Shown one piece after another: positions 10,994 through 24,150 of a stretch of 64,000 bases of DNA. The notes beneath the pieces are model-generated. The model was not told where the DNA came from. It did no database searches and saw only the letters and a program-made list of their open reading frames with translations. This stretch comes from Taxillus chinensis (Eukaryota > Streptophyta > Magnoliopsida > Santalales > Loranthaceae), in NCBI GenBank assembly GCA_023512835.1, contig CM042089.1, positions 12,787,759 through 12,851,758 of the forward strand. The letters run 5' to 3'. The position numbers and the translations under genes were made by a program. How positions within the stretch are numbered: the stretch's first letter is position 1; the number at the start of each line of letters is the position of its first letter.

Positions 10994-12606
10994 TTAAAAA
11001 TCAAAGGGGTGTGCTTGTTCTTGTAATGAACAAAGTTGGAAAGCAATGGCGGCATATAAGCTGAAACCAATCTGACCTTGGCTTGCATCTTCAACAATAC
11101 TACTAGGTGTTAATGTAGCTGATCGGTTTGTCACCGTAACCCCAAGGCGTGAACAGTCCATCCCAAGCGTGCCTAAAAGTCAAAACAAACAACCAAAAGA
11201 ACCAGATGTTCAATTCTTGCCTCAAATAATGTGCAGAACATTTCTTATACCAGCAGCTAGCAACTGCATTTATAGGAATAGGAATATAGTGTATTTACAT
11301 TCACTGAAGCACGGAAAGGAAGTGGACGTTCATCAGATTGTAGTAACCCTCTCTACACCTGCACTTCAAAGTGTCAGTTCTGATGTTCGGTTACACGGAG
11401 CTAACCTCAATAATAGGTCCAGTCGCAAGCTTGAAGACCACAGAATGATAATGATGCACACGCAGTGTCAATTTGTCAAATAAAAACACAAAAACAGAAA
11501 TGGGACGAGCGATAAGATGAGGAATTACGATCAAGCGATGGAGTAATTTGCTGGGTTAAATGTCTTTGCACCGGAGGAGGGACTTCAGAGCAAGCGTAAT
11601 TTAGCGTACCTACAATGCCGAAAAAGAAGAAAAAACCTCAGTATCGTTGAAATCACATGCTTTTGATTATTGTACAGAGAGCTAGAAAAAGTATGATTAC
11701 CCAGTTGTTGGAGTCTATCCAGATTGAGGCGAACAAAAGAAAATCTCAGAGTTCATAGTTCAAACTCGATCAGAATTAATGGGACAAACAACAATCATCA
11801 CTCAGCATATGAAAAAAATCTATTCATCTCATTTCATCAAAAACTTAATTGCCCATTTAGGTAGGGTACGTAGCGTTAATAAAAGTTAAGCTTTTCAAAT
11901 ATGAATTTACTAGTAGCATGTGTCACACGCACAAAAAGAATGATACTCAAGTTGGTAATGGCTCTGTTGTTACATATAAAATTTGTCCGTTTATGTTGTC
12001 CGTAATATATTCATCTCTACGGCAATGCCTCTCATGCAACAAACCGTACATACAGATCACAAATATAAACACCAACGCAGGACTCAACAGTATAGTAATC
12101 TTCAAAAACAAAACAAAACAAAGAGAGCTTACAGTTGGGAATAATGCAGGGAAGAAACATGAGTAGAGAAGCGCTCTGGGAGCGAGTCTGAAGCCACCCG
12201 GAATCGCATTCGCAGACGTAGGGTAAAGTGCTAGAAGAGGCATTGCAAGTCCCCTTCCTTGGCAATCCACTTTGCTGCACACGTTATCTGTGATCACACA
12301 TCTTCAGCAGTCAAAGCTTCGTAAAAAATCAGTTAATCGTAGAAAGCTTAAAATCGAGCAACCCAGTTGGCAAAAATCCAAGAAATCTGGAGGCTCACGT
12401 AGAAAACCAAAGAATAAACGAAAACCCAGATCCTGAAATCAACAAAAAACAGAGTAATATAGGCTAGCTAGATTACAACTACAAACCCAAAACAGGAGGG
12501 AGAAGCGGAGACAGCAAGTCAGCATCCGTAGCATTAGCTTCATGATGAGCGTTGAGCGAGGAGGATTGAAGGTCAAAACCGCGATTCTAGCTCCAGCTGA
12601 ACCCAT
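10994..12606 (-). pseudogene. EGF-like (notch-like) protein, copy 2, all four exons, frame disrupted
   Basis: This copy shows the full gene. Exon 1 is 12,606-12,487, exon 2 12,287-12,133, exon 3 11,609-11,299 and exon 4 11,172-10,994 (stop TAA). Exon 3 holds a second EGF-like segment: CDWTYY, then a CNRTSELTL stretch, then KCRCREGYYNLMNV, each in a different frame. Exon 4 gives ECTLGMDCSRLGVTVT across the splice, and a mildly hydrophobic tail. Splice sites are conserved (GTAAGC, GTAAAT, CTTTTAG). Exons 1 and 2 have indels absent from copy 1 (exon 2 is 155 rather than 156 bases). Either a decayed duplicate or a gene with consensus errors; conservation of residues across frames favours errors in exon 3. 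Confidence 0.75.
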
Positions 12607-14397
12607 TTTCTCAAACATCCAGAACGAGGAAACCAATTGCAGTGTGTCGGAGAGACAGACAAAAAAACAGGTAGTTGTTTTTCATGTATGTAATGACTTC
12701 AGTTAATAGTAGATTTAATAAGAACCAAAAAAAAAAAAAAAAGAGAGGGAAAATCGAAGGTTCCTGGGTCGGAAACTCGGAAGTTTAAAGGTGCTGAACG
12801 CGGTCGAGCTATGAAAACTTCGCCCACGGCTTTGCTTTATTCGCAGTCATGAGGAATCGCCGGTCATTGATAATGCATTGACCTATTCTAGTCCGTAATC
12901 CGTTACGTCACCACTCATTTACATACAACGCAGTCCTAAATTGAATTCAATGTGAACCGCTTGCGCGAGGGGGTCCAAACAGGCATTGTTTAATGTTTTC
13001 ATTGCAACCCGAAGTCTGAACAATTCATCTCTTTGTCTTCTCATTAATTCACACACATTTTTAATTTAAGTCTTCACTTCCCGTCAAGTCACTTCCGCTA
13101 CCGCATTCTAGAATGTAAAGCGTGAAGGCCTTCAGGGTTTTCAGCAAAAAAAGTCTTGTATTTAGTCTTGTGGCCAATAATTTAAGTCAACCTCAAGAAA
13201 TTATGGAGATGCCTTGGAAGTGATCAATCTATGAACAATTAGATTATAGCCATAATTCCTTCGGAGACTAGTATGCAAATTTTGGAAAAAAGAAACTTGC
13301 TTCCGAACTTCAACATGCCAAATCCAATCTTTCGAAATAATAATAATAAAAAGAACCGCGTACATATCTATCTTTGAAGTTTAACATTTCAACCATCTTA
13401 AAACTTTTTTTTTTTTTGGAATCTTTTCATATGCTAGATAATTAATGTTTATTTTCGATGAAAAAAGGGACAAATGCATCATTTAGCCTCTCCATTTTAC
13501 ATAAAATTAGTCATTATTTTTTTAGACCTAAAATTTTATACTATTGGGGTGGAACGAGTTAGCTCTCTTAAACGTTCTTCTATAACAATTGTTTATAATT
13601 ATTCACTAAAAGTAATTTTACAAATCCTTGACAATTAGGATTTATATGATAAAAATTATTAAATTAGTAATTGTGTTACAAAGCACCTCGTGTTCATTAC
13701 TTCAAAATGAATAGTTTATGAATTTGATTTGTCAAAAAAAAAAAGAGAGTTAGAGTTAAATTAATGAATATAAATAGTATAGAAATATAATTACTCTAGA
13801 AAAGGTTTGAGGGTTAAGGTTTTTTTTTTCCAAACTTATTTGTGAAATTTCCAACACTAATTTAAAGGAGGATTGTGAATTAGTGTCTTTAATCAATTTT
13901 AATTTGAAAATAATCATTCAAATTGATCTTTCAGTCAATTTAGTCGTTTAGATAAAATAAAAATAAAGAGCAACCACACAAACACCAGATCACAAGGATT
14001 TGCCACAATGTAAAGTTACGCTCATGATGTGATTAACAATCGCCAATTATAGAATCTCTAATTAGATGGTTTAGGGAATAGCTCAACGCTATTAAGGCTC
14101 AATCGCTTTTACAATGATTATGATTAACTAATCAATATAATCAATACTAAAACAACCAAACCTTTCAGCAGTTCTAGTTTCTACAATGATAAACAAACAA
14201 TAAACAACCAACCTCAATCGGTCAGAAATCAACCATCTACTATTCTCTAAACTAATATCTTTGTTAAAACTAAGGTTCTTCCTATGATTGATCGTAACAC
14301 ACTTTGACCGACATAGATATCCTTATGTCACAAAATTAACAAAGTTTTCTAGAATCGTACATGATATCCTTTGAACTTCTCTCTCTATCTCTGCTTC

Positions 14398-14400
<3 letters not shown>
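12607..14400. other. Upstream region and AT-rich spacer, copy 2
   Basis: Counterpart of 1,042-2,826. No gene was seen. Confidence 0.5.

Positions 14401-14458
<58 letters not shown>
14401..14458 (+). repeat. (CT)n microsatellite, copy 2
   Basis: Counterpart of the tract at 2,827-2,882, of similar length. Confidence 0.97.
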
Positions 14459-14461
<3 letters not shown>

Positions 14462-15199
14462 CCACATTGATTTTTGGATGAAAATTAGTTTATGTCCCCA
14501 AAACCCATATGAATCGAAGAACTAAACGATACTTCTCGACTTCTTTCTCTAAATAAATCTCCTTAATTGCATCTTAGTTTAGTCATTACAACATTAACCT
14601 ATTCGAGCAATCAATTTCGCCTTGTTGATCTCCTTATCAATAATTAGCCATTGAAAATAAATAACAAATATATCTACGTTTTAATTAGCGTTGCTTTAAT
14701 CTCTAATTGCTGATCTCCGTCCGTAGCTAAACTCAAATTTAAAACCAAAGGAGTGCTCGAACTAGCTCGTGTCATGTCCAATCCTCCAACTTAGGCCCGT
14801 GTCATGACCATCAACGGCCTATGGTGCTAGTCAGGTTGCATACTTCAACCACGTGCACCATTTGCTCCACTCTCTCCAAATAATTTGGCATTTATGGTGT
14901 TTGCCCCTGACCTCGCATGAGTCATTCCCATCGACGCTTTTCACGCCATCGACTCCCTCGCTTTGAAGTGGTCAAGTATCCTAGGCTAGATATATTGCGC
15001 CATCTTCTATAAATTAGGTTGACAACAAATTCAAAATCAATGAGACAAATTGCTTCAAGGCCAGAATAATAGTTCACCCTTTGAAGGTAATAAAGACCGC
15101 TTTTCTACTACATAATAGTCAGTGGGTTTTAACACCTAATCTAGAAATCTAACTTACACAATGTGTGATGTCTAGCCTTGTATTTGCTAGATAGATTAT

Positions 15200-16180
15200 A
15201 CTTTATCATTTTATTATAGTTTATTCGGCTGATTTATTGTATTTTCACATGCTCATAAATTTAGCCATATGAAACTTCTTTAGCATATCTAATATATTTC
15301 TCCTCGAGATATAAACTTCACGTCGTGATCGTTTCCACTCGCATTCTAAGGAAGTACTATATAAAACCTAAATATTTATATCTTCCATCATCATGATTGT
15401 AACCTTCCACCATCTCTTTCCTTGTGCCTAAAGGATTATAAAATCCATACCTTCATTCTAACATATAGACCGGCTCACTCTGAGCCCTCCAAACCCATTA
15501 TGATGAAAGCATTAATCAATTTTTCTATTCCATACTTGTCGTGCCCACTTTAGCCCATATAAGGATTTTCATTCGGCAGCATCATATTGTTCTTCACCGC
15601 TACTTCATAGCCTTGAGGATAACGCATATATACTTCTTTAAGTCACAATTTAGTTAAGTGCTAATTTCACATTTGTTTAAAGACATGTTACTCCCATTAG
15701 ACGCTGCTGTTAACCATCTTTGCCATCTCCATACGTGCCACAAGAGTAAAAGTTTCATCAAGTCTATTCTGTGTCATTAAGAATACCCTTGCCGCTAGTC
15801 GTAGCTTCATAATTGTTTACCATACCATCTTCAATGGTTTTGGTTTTATATATCAACTCAGTCCAATAAAGCCTTTTCCTAGAGCTAAATTCATGAGCTT
15901 CCCAAATTTTATTTTTCTCAATCATAACAATTTCATCATTTATTGATTGTCTCCAAACCTTCTCTTTGTACGTAACTTTGAAATCTAGTGAACCATATGA
16001 TAAGAAAGCAATATCACATGAATCACATATCTCTTAAAGAAAATATACCTTCCTCGTGGAGTGTTCGAGTCACTTTCATCAATTTTGGGGAGCGTTAGGT
16101 ACTAGATCTTCAAGTGGCATCCTTGAGTAGCCCTTCCTTTCGATAGCCACAGATCAATAACGCTACAGTTTCTAAGGATT
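15200..16180 (-). pseudogene. Ty1/copia reverse transcriptase fossil, copy 2
   Basis: Counterpart of the fossil at 3,640-4,640, with the same order of RT blocks and additional indels. The doublet of about 105-bp units follows at 16,290-16,490. Confidence 0.75.
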
Positions 16181-16699
16181 TTTCATCAAATATTACATCT
16201 ATAAAAATTACCATCAATTGTATTTGGGTTTATAAGACATGATTTAGAGCTATATTATAAAGGAACACCCATTTATTTCATTATTGTTGGCTTTAATATT
16301 CCTAATTATACCATAACAAAGGTCCGGAGTTGTTTTTAAATTATTTTGGTAGCTTGTATTAAAGCATTGGTGGTAAAGGTATCACTAATTATTGGTTTAA
16401 TATTCCTAATTGTACTATAACCGTGTCTAGAGTTGTTTTTAGCTATTTTATAGAGTTTAAAGAAGGTATCGATGTTGTGATTACTGTGCATTAAAAGTGG
16501 CTCAAATAGCCTAGTCAACACACTTATTTGGTCAAATTAGCATTTTGAAATGACATTTTAAAGGTCGATACGAGCTTAACCCTTGAAAAGCATATGTTGG
16601 CCGAGATGCCTTATGTCATCACCTGATCACTCGGGCTTGTTACTAGCTCCAAACCTGCCAGGATCATAAGTGATCCTTTAGTCATCATTACATGGCCAT

Positions 16700-18110
16700 C
16701 CTTGGTTTGCTGGTTCCCAAGAGTCGTGAGGGGGCATTACCTCAGATAAAACCTTTTTCACAACACTAATTCAGATCGAATGAATATATCAAATTTAAGA
16801 CAATGATAGTAAAAGTATTTTGTATTATTATTAAAAGATAATTACAAAAAAAATGAGTAAAGAATAAGGTCGCTTTGTATAAGCTTGGATCTACAAGAAG
16901 AATATCTCTCTTGGTTTACGAGCACTCTTTATAATTATACACGCTGTTTTATGGAGTGCTTCGATTCTTTACTCCAAGTAAAATAAGGTCACAAGCCATG
17001 TCTTTACTCTGTGGTTAATGAAGTGTTTGGATTCTTTACTCCAAGAATAAGGTCACGTGAAGGTTCCTTACCTGTTAATGAAGCGCTTGGATTCTTTACT
17101 CAGGTCAATGATTGGCCATCTGCAGGTCGCTTAAGTACCTCGGATCCTTATTTCAAGGTAAGGTTCCTACTGGTGTTAACGGGTTACCGGATGCCTTACT
17201 CCCACAGTTCCCATCTGTTACTTGAACGCTCGATCCCTTGTCCAAGACGGGATTTCTTACCTGCGGTAAATGCCTTGATGATTATTCCGCCAAGTATTTC
17301 TTCCTTACTCCATGTAATAAAGACTCGGTCCTTACTCCACACCAGTTGTTTCATTCGCCGCTTCCTTTCTTCTCCTTATCATGTAGTAAGACTCAGATCC
17401 TTACCTGTCTTCTATCCTTAGTCCACGCTATCGCTCTCTTACTCCGCATACGTGATGGCTCAGCTTATTTACTCGAGTCAATGGCTGGCAATCAAAAGTC
17501 CTATCAGATTACGATCTTGTCTTTGGTCGATCACTCACGAGTGTATGTCGCTTAAGCTTAACTTCTCGCAACATTGTCATATATATAGAAACTAGAGATC
17601 TCAAGTCAAACTACAAGAGGTCTAATTTGCATCATCGTACCTGTATTTGATCCAACACCAAGTTGATCACAATCGAACAACACTAAAATTCACATCAAAT
17701 AATTAAATACCTAATCCTTAGTCGATCACTACTTTAGTCGCATCATCCCTAGTCAATTAGACTTCAAATACCCTTGGATCACAAATCCCATTGATCAAAC
17801 ATTCCCATTTTAGTCGGCCTAAGCTCCACCACCACCCTTCAGATCGATCAAACCTCAAAACACATCGATCACCCTTACCAAGCACACCAATCGGATCATA
17901 CCACAAGACGACCACACTCAGGTCGATCCCATCACCACAAATCAATCACACCAGTCGGTCGACATTCAGATAGTCGATCACACCGATCAATTGCAAACCA
18001 AACGGGTTACCTTGGATCACCTTTAATGCAGGTTGACCAAATCCTCTTGGTTGATCTCTCAGAGACCATTGACTGTAACTCTCCTCTTCTGCTTGTCGAT
18101 CGCCATTCAT
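16700..18110 (+). repeat. Copia LTR-like region with the two degenerate arrays, copy 2
   Basis: Counterpart of 5,160-6,620: the TTACTCCGTG array at about 16,930-17,470 and the GTCGA(T/C)CA array at about 17,640-18,080. Both are more irregular than in copy 1. Confidence 0.7.
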
Positions 18111-18513
18111 CGAATCGTGTCCAAGAACCCCAAATTTACGGTTTTTAGCCTTAATACACCTTTAAAATGGGTTTATAACCTGGTATTAGACATATTATGC
18201 TCCAAAACAACCTCTATTCAAGGTTAATATTCAAAATTGGGGTTTTCTCAATTATATGGTACATCTCCAATATCTTTAACATTTTCAATCATGCTAGCCT
18301 CTATTTTAAGTAAAATCAATTCGCTTCCATTATTTTAAGTAAAATTAATTATTTTTAATGATCTACTCAAACCATGGTCCATATTTTATTATTTTTAATT
18401 TTTGAATTAAACAATTATTTTTTTTAAAAGATGTTCAATTGATATTTTATTATATTAAAATATTAATAAACAATTTAGAAGTAATAAAACTTAACTATAT
18501 AGAAATAGCTCAT

Positions 18514-18997
18514 AGCATCTTCAACCATACTCACTAAAGTTTACCTCTATTTTATGTAAACATTATTTTAACTAGCTATTTTCAATGATTTATTCCAAAC
18601 ATACTCCTTATATTAGCTAATTATATAATATTTTATTATTTTTTTAAATTTTGATTTAAATCATTATTTTTATTTAACTAATTAATATTTCATTACATTA
18701 AAATATTAATAAAAATTGTTCTAGGGAATAACAATGGCTTTCTATATATTATTAGCTAATTATATAATATTTTATTAATTTTGAAATTTAAATAATTATT
18801 TTTATGTAAATAATTAATGCTTTATTGTATTAAAATATTAATAAAATTAATTTAAAAAGTAATAATGTCTCCCTATATATAGGGAGCACTTTAAGAAGCT
18901 CCTTTTAATTTAGGGAGTATTTAGGTGATAATCGGAGTAACAGAAGTATACAATTATCTCCCCATAGAGAGTCACACAGAAGAGGGTTGAAGATGCT
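18514..18997 (+). mobile_element. MITE with 13-bp terminal inverted repeats, copy 2
   Basis: Counterpart of 7,016-7,497. Both 13-base termini (AGCATCTTCAACC and its complement) are intact, so the insertion predates the large duplication. Confidence 0.75.
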
Positions 18998-19339
18998 CTT
19001 AGAGCATCTATACCAACTCCTTCAATTTTTTTAAAATTCTAGAAAAAATTTAAATTTTGAATAAAAATACCCTACACGTCCTTTAAACTCTAAAATTTAA
19101 AGAATAAAATAGAAATTAAAGAGAAATCTTTTTTATTCAAACGATTATTATTCATCAACTAAACATTTTTTTACTATATTTCTTAGTATATGTATATATT
19201 TGATTGATTGTAATAAATAAAGGAGATAAAAAATAAAAAATTATAACTAAAATATTATAAAAATAGGAAATAAAAAATAAAATGTGTGAGATAAATAAAT
19301 ATATGAAATAATATAATATTTATTTTCTAAAATAAATAC

Positions 19340-19597
19340 TGTGGATGGCAACGGGCGGGTCGGGACCGGTAGTGGGTGACCGAACCTGCCCCTGATTGTC
19401 TTGCTACAAGTGACAAACCACATGCGGGTCGGCGGTCACGGGTTAAAGCAGATATTTGTACAAAAGAAAACCGCTAAAAAACATGTTAAAATGTCGCTCA
19501 GGCGATGTCAAGATTTCAAGATCGGGCCTACATCTCATCTACGAGATTTTAAAAAAAAAGAGCCTCGATCGATACATGGCCAAAATTGTCATCCCTA
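19340..19597 (+). mobile_element. hAT-type MITE, copy 2, interior altered
   Basis: Both flanking ATAAATAC 8-mers (19,332-19,339 and 19,598-19,605) and the right terminus TTGTCATCCCTA are intact. The left terminus is changed to TGTGGATGGCAA. The GC-rich interior of copy 1 is partly replaced by lower-GC sequence and is about 24 bases shorter. Confidence 0.8.
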
Positions 19598-19836
19598 ATA
19601 AATACCAAGACATGAAGAGTTTAAGCCAACTAATTTAGAAAACATTTACGCAATCATTGAAACGGTTAAATTGAATCATATCTCAACATCAATGCCTTAT
19701 GGCGGATCCATCCATGAAGAAGTTGAGAAATTAATAAAGGAAGCCATTCCCCATACATAAACACGTACATTGTAAAAATTAACATACACACCCATCCCCA
19801 TACATAAAAGGACCGGCGATAGATAACATCAAGTCG

Positions 19837-20761
19837 TTACAGGCTACGACAACAAGGACAATGGGGATGGACAAGCCAAGGACGGAGGCACTTGGAGGAT
19901 ACATGGGAACAGGACAGCTCTGTCACTTCTTCCGCACTGGGTTGGAGAAGCCCTTCTAAGCAAACCGCGCACACCTGCCATTCTGATGATCTCCTGACTT
20001 TGCCCTTCGATACCCAAGGCCGCAGCAGTTTTTCCATTGGTATCCCCAGTGTGGCAGCGACCGACCCCTCCACCCAAGTCCAGGGTCTATCGGGCCTGTT
20101 ATATATGGAGCAATCAATACGCGACAGCTCATTAGTGCACTTAAGAATCCTGCTATAAACAAGTATGACTGATCTCTGATTTGCTGTGCAATCCCAACAA
20201 TTGTTACGTTTTAAAGAATCCCATGATGAACATCTCTGCCCACAAATAAACAATGCTGAGCTGTTTTTTTTTTTTTTTTTATTTATCTTGGTAAAAATTG
20301 GGATAAATATTTCTCAAATTCATACAAGTAGTAAGCAGATTTACTGTTTTATAAAATAATAATAACTACAACAACTATTATTTTATGGGTCTTAATTGTT
20401 TTTTTAAAAATGGACGTTCGAAGAAATTGAATTTGACATTTCGTAAGAAACCCTAATTTCAAAATCAAGACACAGGAAGCAGCAACAGACAAGAAAGAGG
20501 TACAATCATAAGAGAGAGAGCAAAAAACTGATTATTATTTAAAAAATTACTTAATTACCTACAGGAGGAAGAGGAAGCTGGCGCACTGGAGTTTAAATCC
20601 AGCTGTTACATGGAGAGCTGCTTCATTTACAGGGGCAACGGCAGCGGCGGATTCTGAATTCCCGTGGGGAACCACTGGTTGCGGACGGAAAATTTTTCAT
20701 CGTGGTGGTGAGGATGATGATGTCCTTTCTGCATCTCCACTCCCGGCAAAACTCCGGCCAT
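19837..20761 (-). pseudogene. RING-H2 E3 ligase, copy 2, RING damaged
   Basis: Counterpart of 8,361-9,302. The RING exon still reads VCAVCLEG and CPCCRS. Small deletions turn CSHMYHSKC into CSHVSSKC, removing the second zinc-binding histidine, and shorten the loop before CPCC. The end of the frame becomes CRSL then stop. The first exon begins at 20,761 (MAGVLPGVE) and has the same early stop as copy 1. As written, the protein could not fold a normal RING. It may be a consensus error. Confidence 0.65.
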
Positions 20762-21589
20762 TTCTTTTTTGTTTTTGTTTTTTTGGGAATGATCTGACAC
20801 TGACACCGGCCCACAGTGTTTAATGGATTAAAGAAAAAGACTCGTGTATGGTGACGCCCAAAATCAAGAAATGGAATATGACTTTTTTGTAATACACCAG
20901 ATTTACGTAGCCCTCTGCAACGTGTATGGATTAGTGTCATCCACGTGGTTTGCAGGCAAGACTTCTCCGGCACGATGACGTAATCACCGAGTTTACGCTG
21001 GCCTCTTGATGATGTGCTCTGGTTTTGTACCACTGAGACAATATTCAGCAAGCATCGCAAGTCTATGCGCACATCAACAGGTAAGCAATACTCAGTTCCC
21101 AATGATTAAAACACCTTTAATGAATAGTTTTGGTTCATTTATTATTCAGTTTGATAGGTACTGAAAATAATCATTTGATTAAAAAAATCATTTTAATTTT
21201 TAATAAAAATAATAATTTTATGATTTAACATATTGCTCATTTATTTTAGTGCTTGGAAATTGAAACAAAGTTAACAAATCCTCTGAAAACTGTTGGGGCA
21301 TAAAATGAATTATTTTTGAAGAGTTTATTCATTCAATCTGATTGCATTGATCCGCAAGACTAAGAACTCTCTGAAAAACGCATCTACATACCATAATCTA
21401 AAGCCTTATTAAAAATAGGTCAATTAGATAATCATGACCTTTTAGAAAATTTGATAGGATATTTAATATTTATTATAAAATTTATATATAACATCACAAA
21501 AAATTATATAAAATGTTATTAAATTTTTATAATCCTATAAGTCTAAATATAACATCAATAAAATATAAATGAATTTCATAAAATCGCTT
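20762..21589. other. AT-rich spacer, copy 2
   Basis: Counterpart of 9,303-10,150. No gene was seen. Confidence 0.4.
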
Positions 21590-24150
21590 TTAAGTATTCA
21601 TGTACTAGTATCATTGAACGATAGCTTCATTATTAATACTATTAAATACATTACTGATGCATGTAATCAAATAATCATTCATCCATTGATATTTCATTTG
21701 TTTGCGCACTGATTCTTGATATATTTTGCTTCAAAAACTTCTTTCTATTATTGCAGCGTAATAGAATGGATCAAAATTAACTTCACAAACAGATAAACTA
21801 ATACATATATAACATCCTTCTCCTTCTCACTATTCTTTTCATCAATTCCATTTTAGTTCTCTAAACATTTCATTAAATCTGCACATCAATAACAGACTCA
21901 AGTTGAATGTCAAGTGTCATTCGATCAACTTAGAAAAATCAATGGATGTAACTCCCACGAGATGAATCAACTTTGCTTATCAAAAACACAAAATGAATTA
22001 CCAAGATTCCAAGCAAGCCATACAAAGTAACAACTCTCGTATTTACCTCTAAAAACGACCGTTGAATTTGCAATTTGTGTTTAGCTGTCATAACCTCCCA
22101 CTAACCGCAAATATCATCCATGTTATAGATGGGGACTATGAGTTTATGACTTCTTGGTGTGCTCCCACATCGGCCGGGGAAGAGAACGGGTTATGCCTCT
22201 TAAGAGGTCGTAAGACTCTCCCCGGCACGGACCTTGGGCGCCGTGGTAATCGCCAAGAACAAAACCGGTGGATTGGGCTTGGGTCCTAAACTGACAATAT
22301 TATGTTACGTGACTGTCATATGTATGGTATCGTAGCCGGGATCGGGTTTGTGTGTCATAGTCCCATGGGACGTGGGCCTCCTAAGAGGCGACCAGGAGTC
22401 CGAGACTTTGCAAAAGTCCTACATCTACCGGGAGGAAAATGAAGTTTGGTTCCCCTAAGAGGTCGTAGACCTCAGGTACGAGCCTTTGGAGCGCATGTAA
22501 GGAACCGCTAAGAACAAAATTCCAGACGGCCGTGCCCCGAATCGATAATATCGCGTCACGGATGACGGCTATTACAGAATGTCATGTTTGTCACAAAATA
22601 ATGACTCTTTGGGCCCACTGCAGATTTCGGTCATTGTCTTTCATCATCTCTATTGCCGTTTCTGTATACTGCCAAAAAGTGTTATAACATTTACAATATT
22701 TTGATTTTTCCTTCGTAAATGTTAATACAACTTGTTTGTGATCCCTAAATATGTTTCATCAACGTAGTGCTAAAAAAAAGACAACTCAAAAGATAAGATT
22801 AACTTCAAAGAATATCACATCACCTTTTTGCTCATAACTTGTGTTATCCTCCATATTAACTTCAAATACTTCAACAGTGAATGCAGAACATCAAAACCAA
22901 GTTTATAATTGTACCATAATGTGATCCCCAAATATGTATTACTAGCACGCTTAAGATTTTATCTCTTCATTCAAACCTTGCCTACTTTGAAGTTTACCCA
23001 TGTCTAATACTTTTCTAATTTTATTAAATTATGCTTCTTTAAAAAGCATATTGTCTTTTTACAAGAGCCTCTAATAATATTTATCAATTAAGTAATCATG
23101 CAAAAAAATTCAAAGAATGACAATATGATTTTTTGCAACAATGACAATAGGCAATGCTTGACGAGCAAAGCAATGATCATAAAATGAGGATTCATTCTCT
23201 CTGTAATTAAAGCTTTTGCTACTCATTGAACTCACTTGCATATTACTCGCCCCATCATAACCTTGTCATGCAATTTGATAAACTTAATCCATGCTTTAAA
23301 AATAAAAATTCAATTGTAGCTTTAAGCGACAAAGCAGCATCTCTGCTCCATGTACAATACTTAAGGAACCGTCAACATTTCCTTTTTGTTCACATAATGC
23401 AAAACAATTGCCATTTGTTCTTTAATCGACGCGTCACGACTCATCAAGCACATCAAAAGAATCCATTGTCAAGATCCTTGATGATTTACATTGGCAAGCT
23501 TTTAGTTGCAAATTTATTTACAATGTCTTTTTGAATATTAGGTGAGTTAACTTGTTATTTCTCGATAATTTGTACCACTTCATTGATTGATCCATAATCA
23601 ACCAAAATATATGTGCTTCCAAGGAAATTTCCTTTATCACATGAACTAGAAGATTCATTATGACCACAAACAACCTAACCCTTGACATAAAAGGAATCTT
23701 ATACAATTAACTCATTGTATTTAATTGAACCCGATACTTATCTTTTTTTTACTTCTAACAAAGACATTCTTAATGTGTTGATTTGGCTTTATTAAATCCT
23801 CACACTTCGACAACTTGGTTATGATAATTATTGATACCTTTAACATGGATTCGAAGTTTTTCTTTTTCTTATGCCACAACTTGAATCCTGCTCACGTATT
23901 TGCCATCTCCCGCTTGCCAACATCTTGCTTAGCCAGGTAACAACATAAACAAAATGTCATATCTTTTTCTATGTTGTATTTCAACCAATTTTTGTATCGA
24001 CTAAACCAATTAAGATTAAACCGCCGCAATGAACCATCAATTTTAGTTTGAGGAAAAATTGGTAGAACAATTTGATAAGGATCTTTTCAGATATACGTTT
24101 TTCTTATATTATCTGACTAAGAATAAGATGAGATTGCCTTGTGAATTTCA
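21590..24150 (-). pseudogene. hAT-like (TTF/ZMYM1-type) transposase, nearly full length, interrupted by a TRIM
   Basis: Read on the minus strand across frames, the family order is preserved. DPEIHKAI near 24,150 is followed by RFNLNWFSRYKNWLKYNIEKDMTFC and CCYLAKQDVGKRE (the TTF zinc-finger region, about 24,040-23,890). VKEQMAIVLHYVNKKG lies near 23,420, QGYDGASNMQ near 23,250, ENESSFYDHCFARQ near 23,190 and RQGLNEEI near 22,960, then LGITNKL and the hATC end (21,590-22,090). Stops and frame changes are frequent, so it is dead. The coding order resumes on the far side of the TRIM at 22,147-22,584, showing that the TRIM inserted into an existing hAT gene. Copy 1 retains only the last third. 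Confidence 0.82.
22147..22584 (+). mobile_element. TRIM (small non-autonomous LTR retrotransposon)
   Basis: Two diverged direct repeats flank a short non-coding interior. LTR1 (about 22,147-22,318) has TCCCACATCGGCCGGGG and CTTAAGAGGTCGTAAGA. LTR2 (about 22,403-22,584) has TCCTACATCTACCGGGAGG and CCTAAGAGGTCGTAGA. Both end in TGTCA. Right after LTR1 is TGGTATCGTAGCC (22,325-22,337), matching the initiator-tRNA-Met primer site TGGTATCAGAGC of many plant elements. The interior of about 85 bp has a CCTAAGAGGCGACC stretch before a GACTTTGCAAAAG segment, as in known plant TRIMs (from memory). Target-site duplication: GTTTA and TGTTT flank it, not a clean match. Confidence 0.85.

Larger units (their letters stand above)
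11587..22090 (+). repeat. Tandem duplication, copy 2
   Basis: Direct-orientation counterpart of 1-10,675. Differences are mostly 1-3 base insertions and deletions plus short garbled patches, equally dense in exons, introns, arrays and spacers. Identity is visibly high in AT-rich stretches and lowest in GC-rich ones. Beyond 22,090 the two copies have unrelated flanks. Confidence 0.93.

Noticed and set aside
22147..22584. Short open frame (75 codons) as a gene
   Set aside because: It lies within the TRIM LTR and adjoining hAT debris; the LTR pair and PBS explain the sequence better.
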